The position numbers were made by a program, and so were the translations under genes. From the NCBI RefSeq assembly GCF_021726515.1, contig NZ_JAKKCJ010000003.1, forward strand, positions 434,001-498,000: a DNA stretch of 64,000 nucleotides. Reading direction: 5' to 3'. The stretch's first letter is position 1. Each line of letters opens with the position of its first letter. Shown piece by piece: positions 8,680 through 17,620 of the stretch. Source of the stretch: Vibrio sp. CK2-1 (GTDB lineage: Bacteria; Pseudomonadota; Gammaproteobacteria; Enterobacterales; Vibrionaceae). The notes under the pieces are model-generated. The model searched no databases. It was not told where the DNA came from and worked only from the letters and a program-made list of their open reading frames with translations.

Positions 8680-9375
8680 ATGCGTTTAGATAAGTTTTTA
8701 TGTGAAACATTAGGGGTAACCCGCCGAGAAGCGACCATTTTATTACGTCGTGGTGAAGTAACGGTAGATGGACAAACAATTAAAGTCGCATCAGTCAAAG
8801 TAGGGGAAGAATCTCATGTTGAGTGGCAAGAGCGCCATTTGCCTATGCCGGGGCCTCGTTACTTTATGCTATTCAAACCGGATGGCTTTGTTTGTTCACA
8901 TGAAGATAGCAATAACCCGACGGCGTTTACTCTATTAGATGAAGTGAATATGGATAAGCTTCATTTCGCAGGTCGTCTTGATGTCGATACCACAGGCTTG
9001 GTGTTAATTACCGATGATGGTCAATGGTCACACCGCATCACTTCTCCAAAACACAAATGTGAGAAAACTTATCGCGTATGGTTAGAAGATGCGATTGGTG
9101 ATGATTACGCACAACAGCTGCAAGACGGCATTCAATTAAGAAACGAGAAAGGGCTGACACTTCCTGCGCAAATGGAGATTGTAGACTTTTCTCAAAATGA
9201 ATTATTGCTAACGATTTCGGAAGGTAAGTACCATCAAGTAAAGCGTATGTTTGCTGCTCTAGGTAATAAAGTTGAGCAACTACACCGTGAATCAATTGGT
9301 ACGATTATTCTGGATGAGGCGCTTGAACCTGGTGAGTACCGTCCTTTAACGGCGGAAGAAGTCGCTTCAATTTAA
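8680..9375 (+). CDS. rsuA: 16S rRNA pseudouridine(516) synthase
   Basis: Converts U516 of 16S rRNA to pseudouridine. The 231-residue protein has an N-terminal S4-type RNA-binding domain (MRLDKFLCETLGVTRREAT, residues 1-60). The catalytic barrel follows, with the active-site Asp in GRLDVDTTGL (near residue 101) and the EGKYHQVKRMFAALGN motif (near 182) typical of the RsuA/RluB/E/F group. Length is identical to E. coli RsuA. GAGG precedes the ATG. Its place next to radD and bcr is conserved in enterics. Confidence 0.94.
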   Translation: MRLDKFLCETLGVTRREATILLRRGEVTVDGQTIKVASVKVGEESHVEWQERHLPMPGPRYFMLFKPDGFVCSHEDSNNPTAFTLLDEVNMDKLHFAGRLDVDTTGLVLITDDGQWSHRITSPKHKCEKTYRVWLEDAIGDDYAQQLQDGIQLRNEKGLTLPAQMEIVDFSQNELLLTISEGKYHQVKRMFAALGNKVEQLHRESIGTIILDEALEPGEYRPLTAEEVASI

Positions 9376-9480
9376 GAACTTCACGTTACTTATCTATTTA
9401 TCTAGTATCTATGTATATATTTACTCAAGCCGCAGGTTATCACTTGTGGCTTGTTTATTTATCCTTTCAAAGGACACGCT

Positions 9481-10671
9481 ATGCCGCAAACTTCCTTACC
9501 TAAAAGCAGCTTTGTTTTATTTCTGATTTTAGGTTCGATTGGTTTATTAACACCATTCGCTATTGATATGTACTTGCCTGCAATGCCGACTATTGCCAAT
9601 GACTTTATGGTTAATCATGGCATGGTACAGGCGACATTAACCGCCTATACCGCTGGCTTTGCTTTAGGGCAATTGTTACATGGGCCTTTAGCGGACAGCT
9701 ACGGTCGTCGCCCAATTTTAATGGGAGGAATTGTGTTTTTTGCAATTGCTTCGATTATCTGTGCCACTACGACGAGCATTGAAGCCTTATTGTACACTCG
9801 ATTTGCGCAAGGTTTTGCTGGTGCGGCAGCGGCTGTGATCGTGCAAGCCGTGGTTCGAGATATGTTCGATAAAGAAGAATTTGCTCGAGCGATGTCTTTT
9901 ATTACTCTAGTTATTACCATTTCACCTTTGTTGGCACCGATGATAGGTGGTCACTTAGCGGTTTGGTTTGGCTGGCGTTCTATTTTTACCGTACTTGCTG
10001 CGGTGTCTTTCTTCGTTCTATTGGCGGTGCTGTTTAAAATCCCTGAAACATTAGCGCCCGAAAACAAGCAGCCTTTACGCTTTAAAACTACCATGCGTAA
10101 TTACTTCAAGTTAATTACCAACCCTGTTGCCTTTGGCCTTATCTTTTGTGGTGCATTTTCGTTTGCCGGTATGTTTGCTTTTATTACCGCAGGCTCATTT
10201 GTTTATATCGATATCTACGGCGTGCAACCAGAATACTTCGGCTATTTGTTTGCGTTAAATGTTGTTGGTATGGTAGCGATGACTAGCTTTAATGGTCGCG
10301 CAGTTCGTAAAATGGGTTCGCACTGGATGCTACGTTTTGGCCTTTGGTGTCAAACTTTTGCCGGTGTAGCATTGTTGATGAGCTGGTTATTAGGCTTAGG
10401 CTTATGGGCGATAGTGCCTTGCGTGATCTTGTTCGTTGGTACTATTTCGATTATCGGTAGTAACTCGATGGGATTACTGTTAAGTAGTTATCCTCAAATG
10501 GCAGGCACGGCTTCTTCACTTGCCGGTACACTACGATTTGGCGCGGGTGCTGCCATCAGTGCGTTGATTGCTTTCTTACCAAGCGGCTATGTATGGCCGA
10601 TGGTCGTCGCAATGTTCCTATGCGCAGTATTGTCGGCAAGCTGTTATTGGTTATTGAGCCGAAATGCTTAA
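9481..10671 (+). CDS. bcr: Bcr/CflA-type multidrug efflux transporter (MFS)
   Basis: A proton-driven inner-membrane exporter of the major facilitator superfamily, Bcr/CflA group (bicyclomycin, sulfonamides and similar drugs). It has 396 residues and about twelve membrane segments. The DHA1 signature appears as YLPAMPTIANDF near the start, GPLADSYGRRPILMGG in loop 2-3 and ARFAQGFAGAAAAVIVQAVVRD-like helix 4 (YTRFAQGFAGAAAAVIV). The start 9481 is preceded by AAAGGA at proper spacing; the longer frame from 9451 has no ribosome site. It follows rsuA by 105 bases, as in enterics, and its stop touches the next start. Confidence 0.9.
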   Translation: MPQTSLPKSSFVLFLILGSIGLLTPFAIDMYLPAMPTIANDFMVNHGMVQATLTAYTAGFALGQLLHGPLADSYGRRPILMGGIVFFAIASIICATTTSIEALLYTRFAQGFAGAAAAVIVQAVVRDMFDKEEFARAMSFITLVITISPLLAPMIGGHLAVWFGWRSIFTVLAAVSFFVLLAVLFKIPETLAPENKQPLRFKTTMRNYFKLITNPVAFGLIFCGAFSFAGMFAFITAGSFVYIDIYGVQPEYFGYLFALNVVGMVAMTSFNGRAVRKMGSHWMLRFGLWCQTFAGVALLMSWLLGLGLWAIVPCVILFVGTISIIGSNSMGLLLSSYPQMAGTASSLAGTLRFGAGAAISALIAFLPSGYVWPMVVAMFLCAVLSASCYWLLSRNA

Positions 10672-11346
10672 ATGAATACAAATTTTGAATTAGAGAAAAA
10701 CATGCAATATTCACAAGAGATCCAACGAGTAGTGACCAGTGCTTTATCAGAATTAAAGCAGCAGCATCAAAACGGTAAACTGGCCAATACGCCGATTACG
10801 AATACTCATTTTTTAGCTCGTTGGGTAACAAAAAGCATAAAGACTCAAGAGTTTGATAGTTGCGTCAAAGATGATTTGATTCGTTGGCAAAAATTGAGCC
10901 GTAGCAAAGGAGCGGGTAGTGATCTTCTCGCCACGTTTGAACGCATTGCAAAGTTATATCAACAGTTTCTACCCGCGGAGTCTGAGCCGAAAGCGGTGAA
11001 AGATTCGGATATTGAAGCTTTTATGGATCACATGGAAGCGAAAGGGTGGGAAGTGGTTAATGAATTTGAGTTAACCGAAAAAACACAAATTTTTGCCGAT
11101 CAACCGAACTCGTTTGTTTTATGTGCTAAGCAATGTGATGACTGCTTTGATGGTGAGTTATTAACTAAACCAATGAGCTTCTATGTGAGAGGAAACCACG
11201 CAGCCTTTATTACCGAGGCAACAGAGCAAGGTTTCTTACTGCATAAGCAAACCGATTATAAATCAATTGTGAAGTATCACGGTGAATACCTCGTTTACCC
11301 GTACAACATTGGGCCTAAATTAGCTGAAATTCCAATGAATTATTGA
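10672..11346 (+). CDS. DUF2913-like protein, unknown function
   Basis: A 224-residue cytosolic protein (or 214 if it starts at the internal Met, 10702, which is preceded by AGAG). The segment NGKLANTPITNTHFLARWVT, followed by DDLIRWQKLSRSKGAGSDL, is what I remember of DUF2913 proteins of gammaproteobacteria. There are no membrane segments or known catalytic motifs. Its ATG directly abuts the stop of the exporter gene, so the two are very likely translated from one mRNA. Confidence 0.55.
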   Translation: MNTNFELEKNMQYSQEIQRVVTSALSELKQQHQNGKLANTPITNTHFLARWVTKSIKTQEFDSCVKDDLIRWQKLSRSKGAGSDLLATFERIAKLYQQFLPAESEPKAVKDSDIEAFMDHMEAKGWEVVNEFELTEKTQIFADQPNSFVLCAKQCDDCFDGELLTKPMSFYVRGNHAAFITEATEQGFLLHKQTDYKSIVKYHGEYLVYPYNIGPKLAEIPMNY

Positions 11347-11529
11347 TGCTTTTGTTAGTAACCTCAATTGGTTACTGAGAGTTTGCGGTTTTATTGAGTT
11401 TGTGTTTGATATTTGGTGTGTCGGTGTTACGTACAGCGGTAACTCAGGTCATATAGGGTAAAGCTCTTCCTACAACAAGCTAATTAGTGTAAATTTCCTT
11501 TCTTATTATTGGTCGCAGGTGCAAGTTTA

Positions 11530-12201
11530 ATGCTTTATCTTAAAAATCTTTGTAAAGGCTATATTGATGGGGGCGTATTTAACCCCGTTTTACAAGGTGC
11601 TGAGTTATCATTAGACCGTGGAGCCCAACTTGCTTTAATGGGAGAAAGTGGCTCAGGGAAAAGTACATTATTGAACATTATTGCAGGATTAGACTCTTGC
11701 GATTCTGGGGAAGTAATTTGTTCTGAATTTCCTATGCACGATGCCCCTGATAGACAAAAGAACGCCTTTCGTCGTAATAATATTGGGCTTATTTTCCAGC
11801 AATTTAACTTGCTAACAACGCTGAATATTGCCGATAACATTCGCTTTTGTCGTCAACTAAAAGGCTTACCTGAAGACCCACATCTCTGGCGTCAAATATT
11901 ATCCTCACTTGATTTAATGCCATTGCTTGGCCGTTATCCTGAAGAAGTCTCCGGTGGGCAACAGCAGCGTGCCGCGATTGCTCGTGCATTGTATATGGAG
12001 CCTTCGATTTTATTAGCGGATGAGCCAACTGGTAGTCTAGATGAGAAAAATGCCGAAGCGGTGATGCGTTTATTGACGAGTCTGTCGAGCAAGATGAATT
12101 GTACTTTATTACTGGTGACGCACAGTGAAAGGGTAGCCGCCCATTTGGAAGGCTGTGTTCGATTACAAGGAGGCGTGTTGAATGTTGTGGCCCGTAGCTA
12201 A
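11530..12201 (+). CDS. ABC transporter ATPase, LolD/MacB-type
   Basis: The nucleotide-binding subunit of an inner-membrane ABC system (223 residues). Walker A GESGSGKST (near residue 38), Q-loop FQQFNLL, signature VSGGQQQR, Walker B LLADEPTGSLD and the switch His (LLVTHSE) are all intact. Sequence style is that of LolD/YbbA/MacB ATPases, which work with FtsX-type permeases rather than importers. The start 11530 has AGGTG upstream; the longer frame starts at TTG without support. The 3' end overlaps the permease gene by 20 bases, so the subunits are translationally coupled. Confidence 0.9.
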   Translation: MLYLKNLCKGYIDGGVFNPVLQGAELSLDRGAQLALMGESGSGKSTLLNIIAGLDSCDSGEVICSEFPMHDAPDRQKNAFRRNNIGLIFQQFNLLTTLNIADNIRFCRQLKGLPEDPHLWRQILSSLDLMPLLGRYPEEVSGGQQQRAAIARALYMEPSILLADEPTGSLDEKNAEAVMRLLTSLSSKMNCTLLLVTHSERVAAHLEGCVRLQGGVLNVVARS

Positions 12202-14635
12202 AGCTCTACTTGGCCATTATCGTCGCCACCCATTTCAAATTCTTCTTGTATGGCTAGGTTTAACACTAGGCATATCGTTGTTCGTTGGTGTTTTAGCGGT
12301 TAATTACCATGCCAAGCAGAGTTATGCGAATGGTGAAAAGCTATTTTCCAATCCTCTTCCATATCGAATCCAGCCGAAATTAGCGGGCAATAAAATTCCT
12401 CAAGGCTTTTATATCCAATTAAGACGCAATGGTTTCCATCAATGCGCACCTTTTGATACCTATCGAGTGGTGACTGAAGATGGCATGCAACTCAATATTG
12501 TGGGTTTTGATCCGGTGACCATGTTGTCATTTCAGCAGAATCAAAATCTTGCCTCTTCCGATATGCTTGAGCTGATGCGTCCTCCATATCCTATTTTGAT
12601 CAGCTCCCAATTATCCAACTACTTAGATGTGGTTGATAATGATTTTATCACTTTAAAATCAGGTGAAAAAATTGGACCGATAAAGGTGGATACCCAAGGT
12701 CGGATTTCGGGTTCAAGACTCGTGGCAGATATGTCTTTACTGCGAAAGCTTAACCGTAGTTCCGGCTTTGATATGATTGCTTGTGCCGCCATGTCACCGG
12801 CTAAGTTAGAAAAGTTACGTAACTATTTGCCCGATGGTATTTCTCTACATCGTAATACCCGCGTTGAATTAGGCTCGCTGACTAAAGCGTTTCATATGAA
12901 CTTAACCGCGATGGGGATGCTGTCTTTCCTTGTCGGTTTGTTTATTTTCTATCAAGCAATGTCACTTTCTTTTATCCAACGTCAGCCTCTAGTGGGTATT
13001 TTACGTTTAACAGGTGTGTCTGGTTGGCAATTAACCAAAGCATTGCTGTTAGAAATTATGGCTTGGATTTTAATTGGTTGGTTGAGCGGTACTGTACTTG
13101 GATTGGCTTTGGCAAACCGACTCATGCCTTCGGTTTCAGCAAGTTTAAGTGATTTATATAATGCCGATGTTGGCCTATCCATTAAATGGGACTGGGAGTG
13201 GATTCAATACAGCTTATTGATGTCTATCTTTGGTTGTCTATTGTCTTGTTTCTGGCCGCTAGTTCGATTGGTTCGTGCTCAACCTATTCGACTCGCTTCT
13301 CGTTTATCATTAATGCGTTTTGCTGGCCGTGAGTTTAGTTTACAAGCTTTTGTCGCCTGTATCTGTACCGTAGCGGCGGTGGCTTTGTATCAATCACCGA
13401 GTAATCAAAAAGAAGGCTTTACGCTCATTGCGTTAATATTAGTGAGTGTTGGCTTGGTGATGCCATATTGTTTATGGAAGTTATTTACCAGTTTTTCTTA
13501 CACTATGCCGTGGGTCAAAGTGCGTTGGTTCTTTGCTGATATGGCTGCCAGTATGAGTTATCGTGGGGTGGCAGCAATGGCGTTTATGTTGGCATTAGCG
13601 ACCAATATTGGTGTGGTCACTATGGTTCATAGTTTTAAAGAAACAACAGATAAATGGTTGGTTCAAAGGCTATCTGCTGACTTATATATTACTCCGACAA
13701 TATCTTCTGCTGCGAGAATGAGTCATTGGCTTGAAGCGCAACCTGAAGTGAAAGGTGTTTGGTGGCGATGGGAGAAATCTCTGCAAACCAATACCGAAAC
13801 GATTCAGGTTGTGAGTTCAGGTGAAACGGAAGGTGAGCGTAAATCGCTAACCGTGAAGTTGGCGGTACCACAATTTTGGCATCACTTACATCATGACCGA
13901 GGCGTTATGGTCAGTGAGTCAATGTCACTCAAACACAAAATCCACCCTGGTGATATTATTAACCTACCTGAACCTTTAGGTGGAAGTTGGCCTGTTTTAG
14001 GGGTTTATTATGATTACGGTAACCCGTATAACCAGGTGATTATCTCGGAAAATAAATGGTCAGATACCTTCCAAGGCGAAGGAGATGTGGCGTTAGGCGT
14101 GGTGCTGAATGATCAAGCGGCTCCAAGTGATTTAATACAGCGGATGGAAAAAACCTATAGTCTGTCTCCGGAAAGGATCTATAACAATAACGCTATGCAT
14201 ACTAAGGCGATGATTGCGTTTGACCAGACCTTTAAGGTGGCGGATACCTTAGGGAAAATCACCTTGTTTATCGCGGTTTTTGGATTATTTGTTTCAACCG
14301 TTGCGGGTGAAGTATCAAGGCAAAAGCAAGTTGCTTTGCTGCGATGTTTAGGTGTTTCGGGCAGAGAGTTGGTTATTTTAGGGGCGCTGCAGTTGCTTGC
14401 GATAGGGCTATTTACTGCTTTTATTGCTTTACCTCTTGGTATTTTAGTGGCGCAGTTAATGGTGGATGTCGTTCTTAAGAATGCTTTTGGTTGGACTATG
14501 CAAATCACTTTATTGCCTGAACAATATATTTCTACTTTTGTTTGGTCACTTTCGAGTTTGTTTATTGCTGGGGCATGGCCGGTTTGGCATATGGTTAAAT
14601 CGACGCCAATGAAGTTGTTGAGGGACTCATTATAA
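12182..14635 (+). CDS. Double FtsX-domain ABC permease
   Basis: An 817-residue inner-membrane protein and partner of the ATPase whose gene it overlaps. An N-terminal membrane helix and a large extracytoplasmic region (about residues 45-235) are followed by one FtsX bundle (240-380), a central helix pair, a second periplasmic region (500-680) and a second FtsX bundle (690-817). That is the layout of AttF/LolCE-like 'long' permeases. AAGGAGG lies 8 bases before the ATG. Given the AttH-like gene that follows, it probably belongs to an Att-type export or lipid-handling system; substrate unknown. Confidence 0.85.
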   Translation: MLWPVAKALLGHYRRHPFQILLVWLGLTLGISLFVGVLAVNYHAKQSYANGEKLFSNPLPYRIQPKLAGNKIPQGFYIQLRRNGFHQCAPFDTYRVVTEDGMQLNIVGFDPVTMLSFQQNQNLASSDMLELMRPPYPILISSQLSNYLDVVDNDFITLKSGEKIGPIKVDTQGRISGSRLVADMSLLRKLNRSSGFDMIACAAMSPAKLEKLRNYLPDGISLHRNTRVELGSLTKAFHMNLTAMGMLSFLVGLFIFYQAMSLSFIQRQPLVGILRLTGVSGWQLTKALLLEIMAWILIGWLSGTVLGLALANRLMPSVSASLSDLYNADVGLSIKWDWEWIQYSLLMSIFGCLLSCFWPLVRLVRAQPIRLASRLSLMRFAGREFSLQAFVACICTVAAVALYQSPSNQKEGFTLIALILVSVGLVMPYCLWKLFTSFSYTMPWVKVRWFFADMAASMSYRGVAAMAFMLALATNIGVVTMVHSFKETTDKWLVQRLSADLYITPTISSAARMSHWLEAQPEVKGVWWRWEKSLQTNTETIQVVSSGETEGERKSLTVKLAVPQFWHHLHHDRGVMVSESMSLKHKIHPGDIINLPEPLGGSWPVLGVYYDYGNPYNQVIISENKWSDTFQGEGDVALGVVLNDQAAPSDLIQRMEKTYSLSPERIYNNNAMHTKAMIAFDQTFKVADTLGKITLFIAVFGLFVSTVAGEVSRQKQVALLRCLGVSGRELVILGALQLLAIGLFTAFIALPLGILVAQLMVDVVLKNAFGWTMQITLLPEQYISTFVWSLSSLFIAGAWPVWHMVKSTPMKLLRDSL

Positions 14636-15759
14636 TGAAAGCCAAACGACACCAATGGATATTTAAAGCCACTGTGATGACGCTTGCTTTCTTGCTGTTA
14701 TCAGCTTTGCTCGCTCCTCACTTCGTCAAAGAATTAGTGGCCAAAGAAATAGACCAGCTTCATCTTCAAGCGGAATCGAAAGAAGGGAATCAAGCGGTAT
14801 ATGACCCTGTTTTACCTGATTACACCATTAAATACGGCAAAGACTTTGCAGAACACGATGGCTTTCATAATGAAGTTTGGCACTACAGAGCCAACTTGAA
14901 AGGCGATGATGGTCTAGACTATGGCGTGCAGTGGACGGTTTATCGTGTTGCGAACGGTGATCATCAAGGCGTAGGTTGGAGAAATGCACAAATCTATACT
15001 GCGCAGGTCGTTGTCTCGACTTCCAAGCACTCATGGTCACAGCAGCGTATTGCCCGTGGCGGTATTGGGCAGGCCGGAGTGATGATGTACCCGTTTAGGC
15101 TATGGATCGATGATTGGAGTTGGGTTTCGAATAATAACTTTGCCATCGCAAGCCAGTTGAATGTTAAAACCGACGATTTCCAAGTCTCACTACAAAATGC
15201 AGCGTATGGGCCTTTTGTTCTAAATGGTGATAAAGGCTATAAAAAAACGCACGATCTGATGTCTACCGCGTCTTATTCGTTCAGTGCTCCCTTTATTAAG
15301 ACGAAAGGAAGTTTGATTCTCAATGGTAAAGAAGTAAACGTTTCAGGTGTTGCTTGGTTAGATAAAGAGTGGGGTAACCATCTTGTCGCCAACCGTTCAC
15401 TGCGTTGGGATACCTTTAATCTTCATTTGTCTGATGGGCGAGTCTTGTCTTTGACCCAGTATCATAATCCACAGAATATGCGCTATATTTCAGGTTCATT
15501 ATCGAATAAAAATGGCTCGACAGTGAAGATTAAAGATAGTGAAGTGAGAATTTATCCAATCGAAAAGCAACAATTGCTAAATGGAAGACTTTTACCTTTA
15601 CGATGGGTCATTGAACTACCAAACTATCAAATAAGCTTAATTACTCAATCTTTAAATAAAGAGTTATGGCTACCATTTTGGATCCCATCATGGGAAGGGC
15701 CAATTCAAGTGACAGGAAGCCATAAAGGGGTTGGCTTTATGCAATTGACGGGGTACTAG
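14635..15759 (+). CDS. AttH/CrtC-like lipocalin-domain exported protein
   Basis: A 374-residue protein with an N-terminal signal anchor (residues about 10-30) and a double lipocalin-like fold of the AttH/CrtC (hydroxyneurosporene synthase) family. The family hallmarks HNEVWHYRANL (near 78), GVAWLDKEWGN and LRWDTFNLHLSDGR are visible. Family members bind hydrophobic molecules; this one lies outside a carotenoid cluster. Its ATG overlaps the stop of the permease gene by one base (TAATG), closing a three-gene operon like attEFGH of Agrobacterium. It is probably periplasmic and supplies or receives the transported molecule. Confidence 0.8.
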   Translation: MKAKRHQWIFKATVMTLAFLLLSALLAPHFVKELVAKEIDQLHLQAESKEGNQAVYDPVLPDYTIKYGKDFAEHDGFHNEVWHYRANLKGDDGLDYGVQWTVYRVANGDHQGVGWRNAQIYTAQVVVSTSKHSWSQQRIARGGIGQAGVMMYPFRLWIDDWSWVSNNNFAIASQLNVKTDDFQVSLQNAAYGPFVLNGDKGYKKTHDLMSTASYSFSAPFIKTKGSLILNGKEVNVSGVAWLDKEWGNHLVANRSLRWDTFNLHLSDGRVLSLTQYHNPQNMRYISGSLSNKNGSTVKIKDSEVRIYPIEKQQLLNGRLLPLRWVIELPNYQISLITQSLNKELWLPFWIPSWEGPIQVTGSHKGVGFMQLTGY

Positions 15760-15865
15760 GCTCATCTATAATTCTTATTTGTATGATTTTTAGTAAATTA
15801 AATGTGAGCCATTCATATTGTTGACTTTGTTGTATATGTGAAAGACTTTTTAAAATTTTATTAAT

Positions 15866-15878
15866 TCGGAAAATCCGA
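15866..15878. promoter_or_regulatory. TCGGA palindrome upstream of nhaA
   Basis: TCGGA-AAA-TCCGA is a perfect inverted repeat 102 bases before the nhaA start. The position suits an operator (NhaR is the known regulator in enterics), but the motif was not recognised. Confidence 0.3.
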
Positions 15879-15979
15879 GTATTAGTATCTAAACAATCGA
15901 TTTTTATAGTTTAAATTATCCATATACTATCGATGCATGTTTTGTCAGATGACTTACGCTAGACTAAGGAAAAGGTTTT

Positions 15980-17149
15980 ATGCGCGATAAAGTAGTTAAT
16001 TTTTTTAAGATGGAATCAGCAAGTGGCATCATTCTCGTGATTGCAGCTGTTATTGCAATGCTGATTGCCAACTCATCATACGGTTCTCTATACCAAGATA
16101 CTCTTCATACATACATTTTTGGTATGTCAGCATCACATTGGATCAACGATGGTCTAATGGCGGTTTTCTTCTTACTTATTGGTTTGGAAGTAAAACGCGA
16201 ATTACTAGTCGGGGCATTGCGTTCTAAAGAAACGGCTATGTTCCCAGCGATTGCTGCAATTGGTGGTATGCTTGCACCCGCTTTAATTTACCTTGCATTT
16301 AACTACAGCGATCCTGTCGCGGTTGGTGGTTGGGCGATCCCGGCTGCAACGGATATTGCCTTTGCACTAGGTATTATGGCGTTACTAGGTCCACGTGTTC
16401 CTGTGAGCTTAAAAGTATTCTTACTTGCCTTAGCTATCATTGATGACTTAGGTGTTGTCGTGATCATCGCGCTATTCTACTCAAGTGATCTATCAAGCCT
16501 TGCTTTACTGGTTGGCTTTATCGCGACCGCTGTTTTGTTCTACATGAATATGAAGAATGTTACTAAAACACGTTGGTACTTGATTGTTGGTTTCATCTTG
16601 TGGGTGAGTGTGTTGAAGTCAGGTGTTCACGCAACGCTTGCTGGTGTGCTGATCGGCTTTGCTATTCCGCTTAAAGGTGAAGAAGGTGGTAAGTCTCCAC
16701 TGAAATCACTAGAGCATGCATTGCACCCTTATGTGAACTTCTTAATTTTGCCACTCTTTGCTTTTGCAAATGCGGGTATTTCTCTAGCAGGTGTGTCACT
16801 AGCTGGCTTATCATCAACAGTACCGATGGGTATTGCGCTAGGTCTATTAATTGGTAAACCACTAGGTGTATTTACCTTTAGCTGGGTGTCGGTAAAAGCT
16901 GGTTTTGCTCAATTACCAGAAGGGATAAACTTCAAGCATATATTCGCGGTTTCAGTACTGTGTGGTATCGGTTTCACTATGTCGATCTTTATTTCGTCAC
17001 TGGCCTTTACTAATGTTGATGCTGCATTTGATACTTATTCTCGTCTTGGTATCTTGATTGGCTCAACGACCGCTGCAATTTTAGGTTACGTGCTACTGCA
17101 CTGTTTCTTACCTAAGCAAGCTGCAGCACAAGTTGCTACGGAAAAGTAA
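15980..17149 (+). CDS. nhaA: Na+/H+ antiporter NhaA
   Basis: An electrogenic sodium/proton antiporter of the inner membrane, important for salt and alkali tolerance in marine bacteria. It has 389 residues, the same as E. coli NhaA (388). The Asp pair of the transport site is in [15 protein letters not shown] (near 163-164). The conserved Asp of helix IV is in [11 protein letters not shown] (near 133), and the pH-sensing Glu region near [16 protein letters not shown] is also present. AAGGAAAAGG precedes the ATG. A terminator follows. Confidence 0.97.
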   Translation: MRDKVVNFFKMESASGIILVIAAVIAMLIANSSYGSLYQDTLHTYIFGMSASHWINDGLMAVFFLLIGLEVKRELLVGALRSKETAMFPAIAAIGGMLAPALIYLAFNYSDPVAVGGWAIPAATDIAFALGIMALLGPRVPVSLKVFLLALAIIDDLGVVVIIALFYSSDLSSLALLVGFIATAVLFYMNMKNVTKTRWYLIVGFILWVSVLKSGVHATLAGVLIGFAIPLKGEEGGKSPLKSLEHALHPYVNFLILPLFAFANAGISLAGVSLAGLSSTVPMGIALGLLIGKPLGVFTFSWVSVKAGFAQLPEGINFKHIFAVSVLCGIGFTMSIFISSLAFTNVDAAFDTYSRLGILIGSTTAAILGYVLLHCFLPKQAAAQVATEK

Positions 17150-17207
17150 GCTAGCTTAATGATATAAAGCTGAGTTGCTTAAGAAGCCCAAGCCACTTAA
17201 GAAATAT

Positions 17208-17223
17208 AAGTCACTTGGGTATA
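17208..17223. repeat. Solo MITE-end footprint
   Basis: AAGTCACTTGGGTATA is the exact complement of the first 16 bases of the element at 22728-22994. No second end or body is present nearby. Confidence 0.5.
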
Positions 17224-17230
17224 AATAAGA

Positions 17231-17256
17231 GGTCACTTCAAGGAGTGGCCTTTTTT
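17231..17256 (+). terminator. nhaA: nhaA terminator
   Basis: GGTCACT (17231-17237) pairs with AGTGGCC (17244-17250), followed by six T. Confidence 0.8.
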
Positions 17257-17346
17257 ACGCCTGTAGAAAAGCGAGGGTAGTGTGATGGAGACAAAAAAAA
17301 GCCCAAATCAATTTGAAATGGGCTAAAAACAATATAGGAGTTGTAT

Positions 17347-17436
17347 ATGAAAAAAATTGCAGTTAGGTGTAGAAAACTGATGGATGAACAAACTAAGACA
17401 TGTTTCCAGCTTATTTCCACTTGCTACGTAATATAG
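17347..17436 (+). CDS. Possible 29-residue peptide
   Basis: ATAGGAGTTGTAT directly before ATG is a better ribosome site than those of many real genes here. The frame runs MKKIAVRCRKLMDEQTKTCF and nine further residues, ending at TAG. It is basic at the start and holds three Cys, with no membrane segment. It may be a small peptide or the 5' remnant of a lost gene. Low confidence. Confidence 0.25.
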   Translation: MKKIAVRCRKLMDEQTKTCFQLISTCYVI

Positions 17437-17589
17437 GACTGGGTTAATTGCATTCGGTTCAATCTTTTTTCAAAAAAAATCGAGTTTATTTGTAACATGT
17501 TGAATTGATGGAAATATTAAATTTATTGGTGAACTATGTTTCGCATTTGTGATCGTTGCCGCTTGTTCAGTTGATCTATCCTGATAATA

Positions 17590-17606
17590 TTCAAACAGGT
17601 GTTTAA
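17590..17606. promoter_or_regulatory. Candidate PsrA operator (autoregulation)
   Basis: TTCAAACAGGTGTTTAA contains CAAAC-N4-GTTTA. This fits the known PsrA pattern of two AAAC/GTTT half sites separated by four bases. It lies 15 bases before the psrA start, where it would block the promoter or leader. Confidence 0.55.
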
Positions 17607-17620
17607 TACGAGTGATTAAA

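Larger units (their letters stand above)
17150..17620. other. Intergenic region between nhaA and psrA
   Basis: About 470 bases without a clear gene. It holds a MITE end footprint, the nhaA terminator, a second minus-strand hairpin AGCCCA/TGGGCT (17299-17323) with an eight-base A run to its left, a short well-led ORF and a PsrA-like site. Confidence 0.5.

Noticed and set aside
14179-14655. 158-codon minus-strand ORF opposite the FtsX permease gene
   Set aside because: Antisense shadow of a strongly supported membrane protein; composition is not protein-like.
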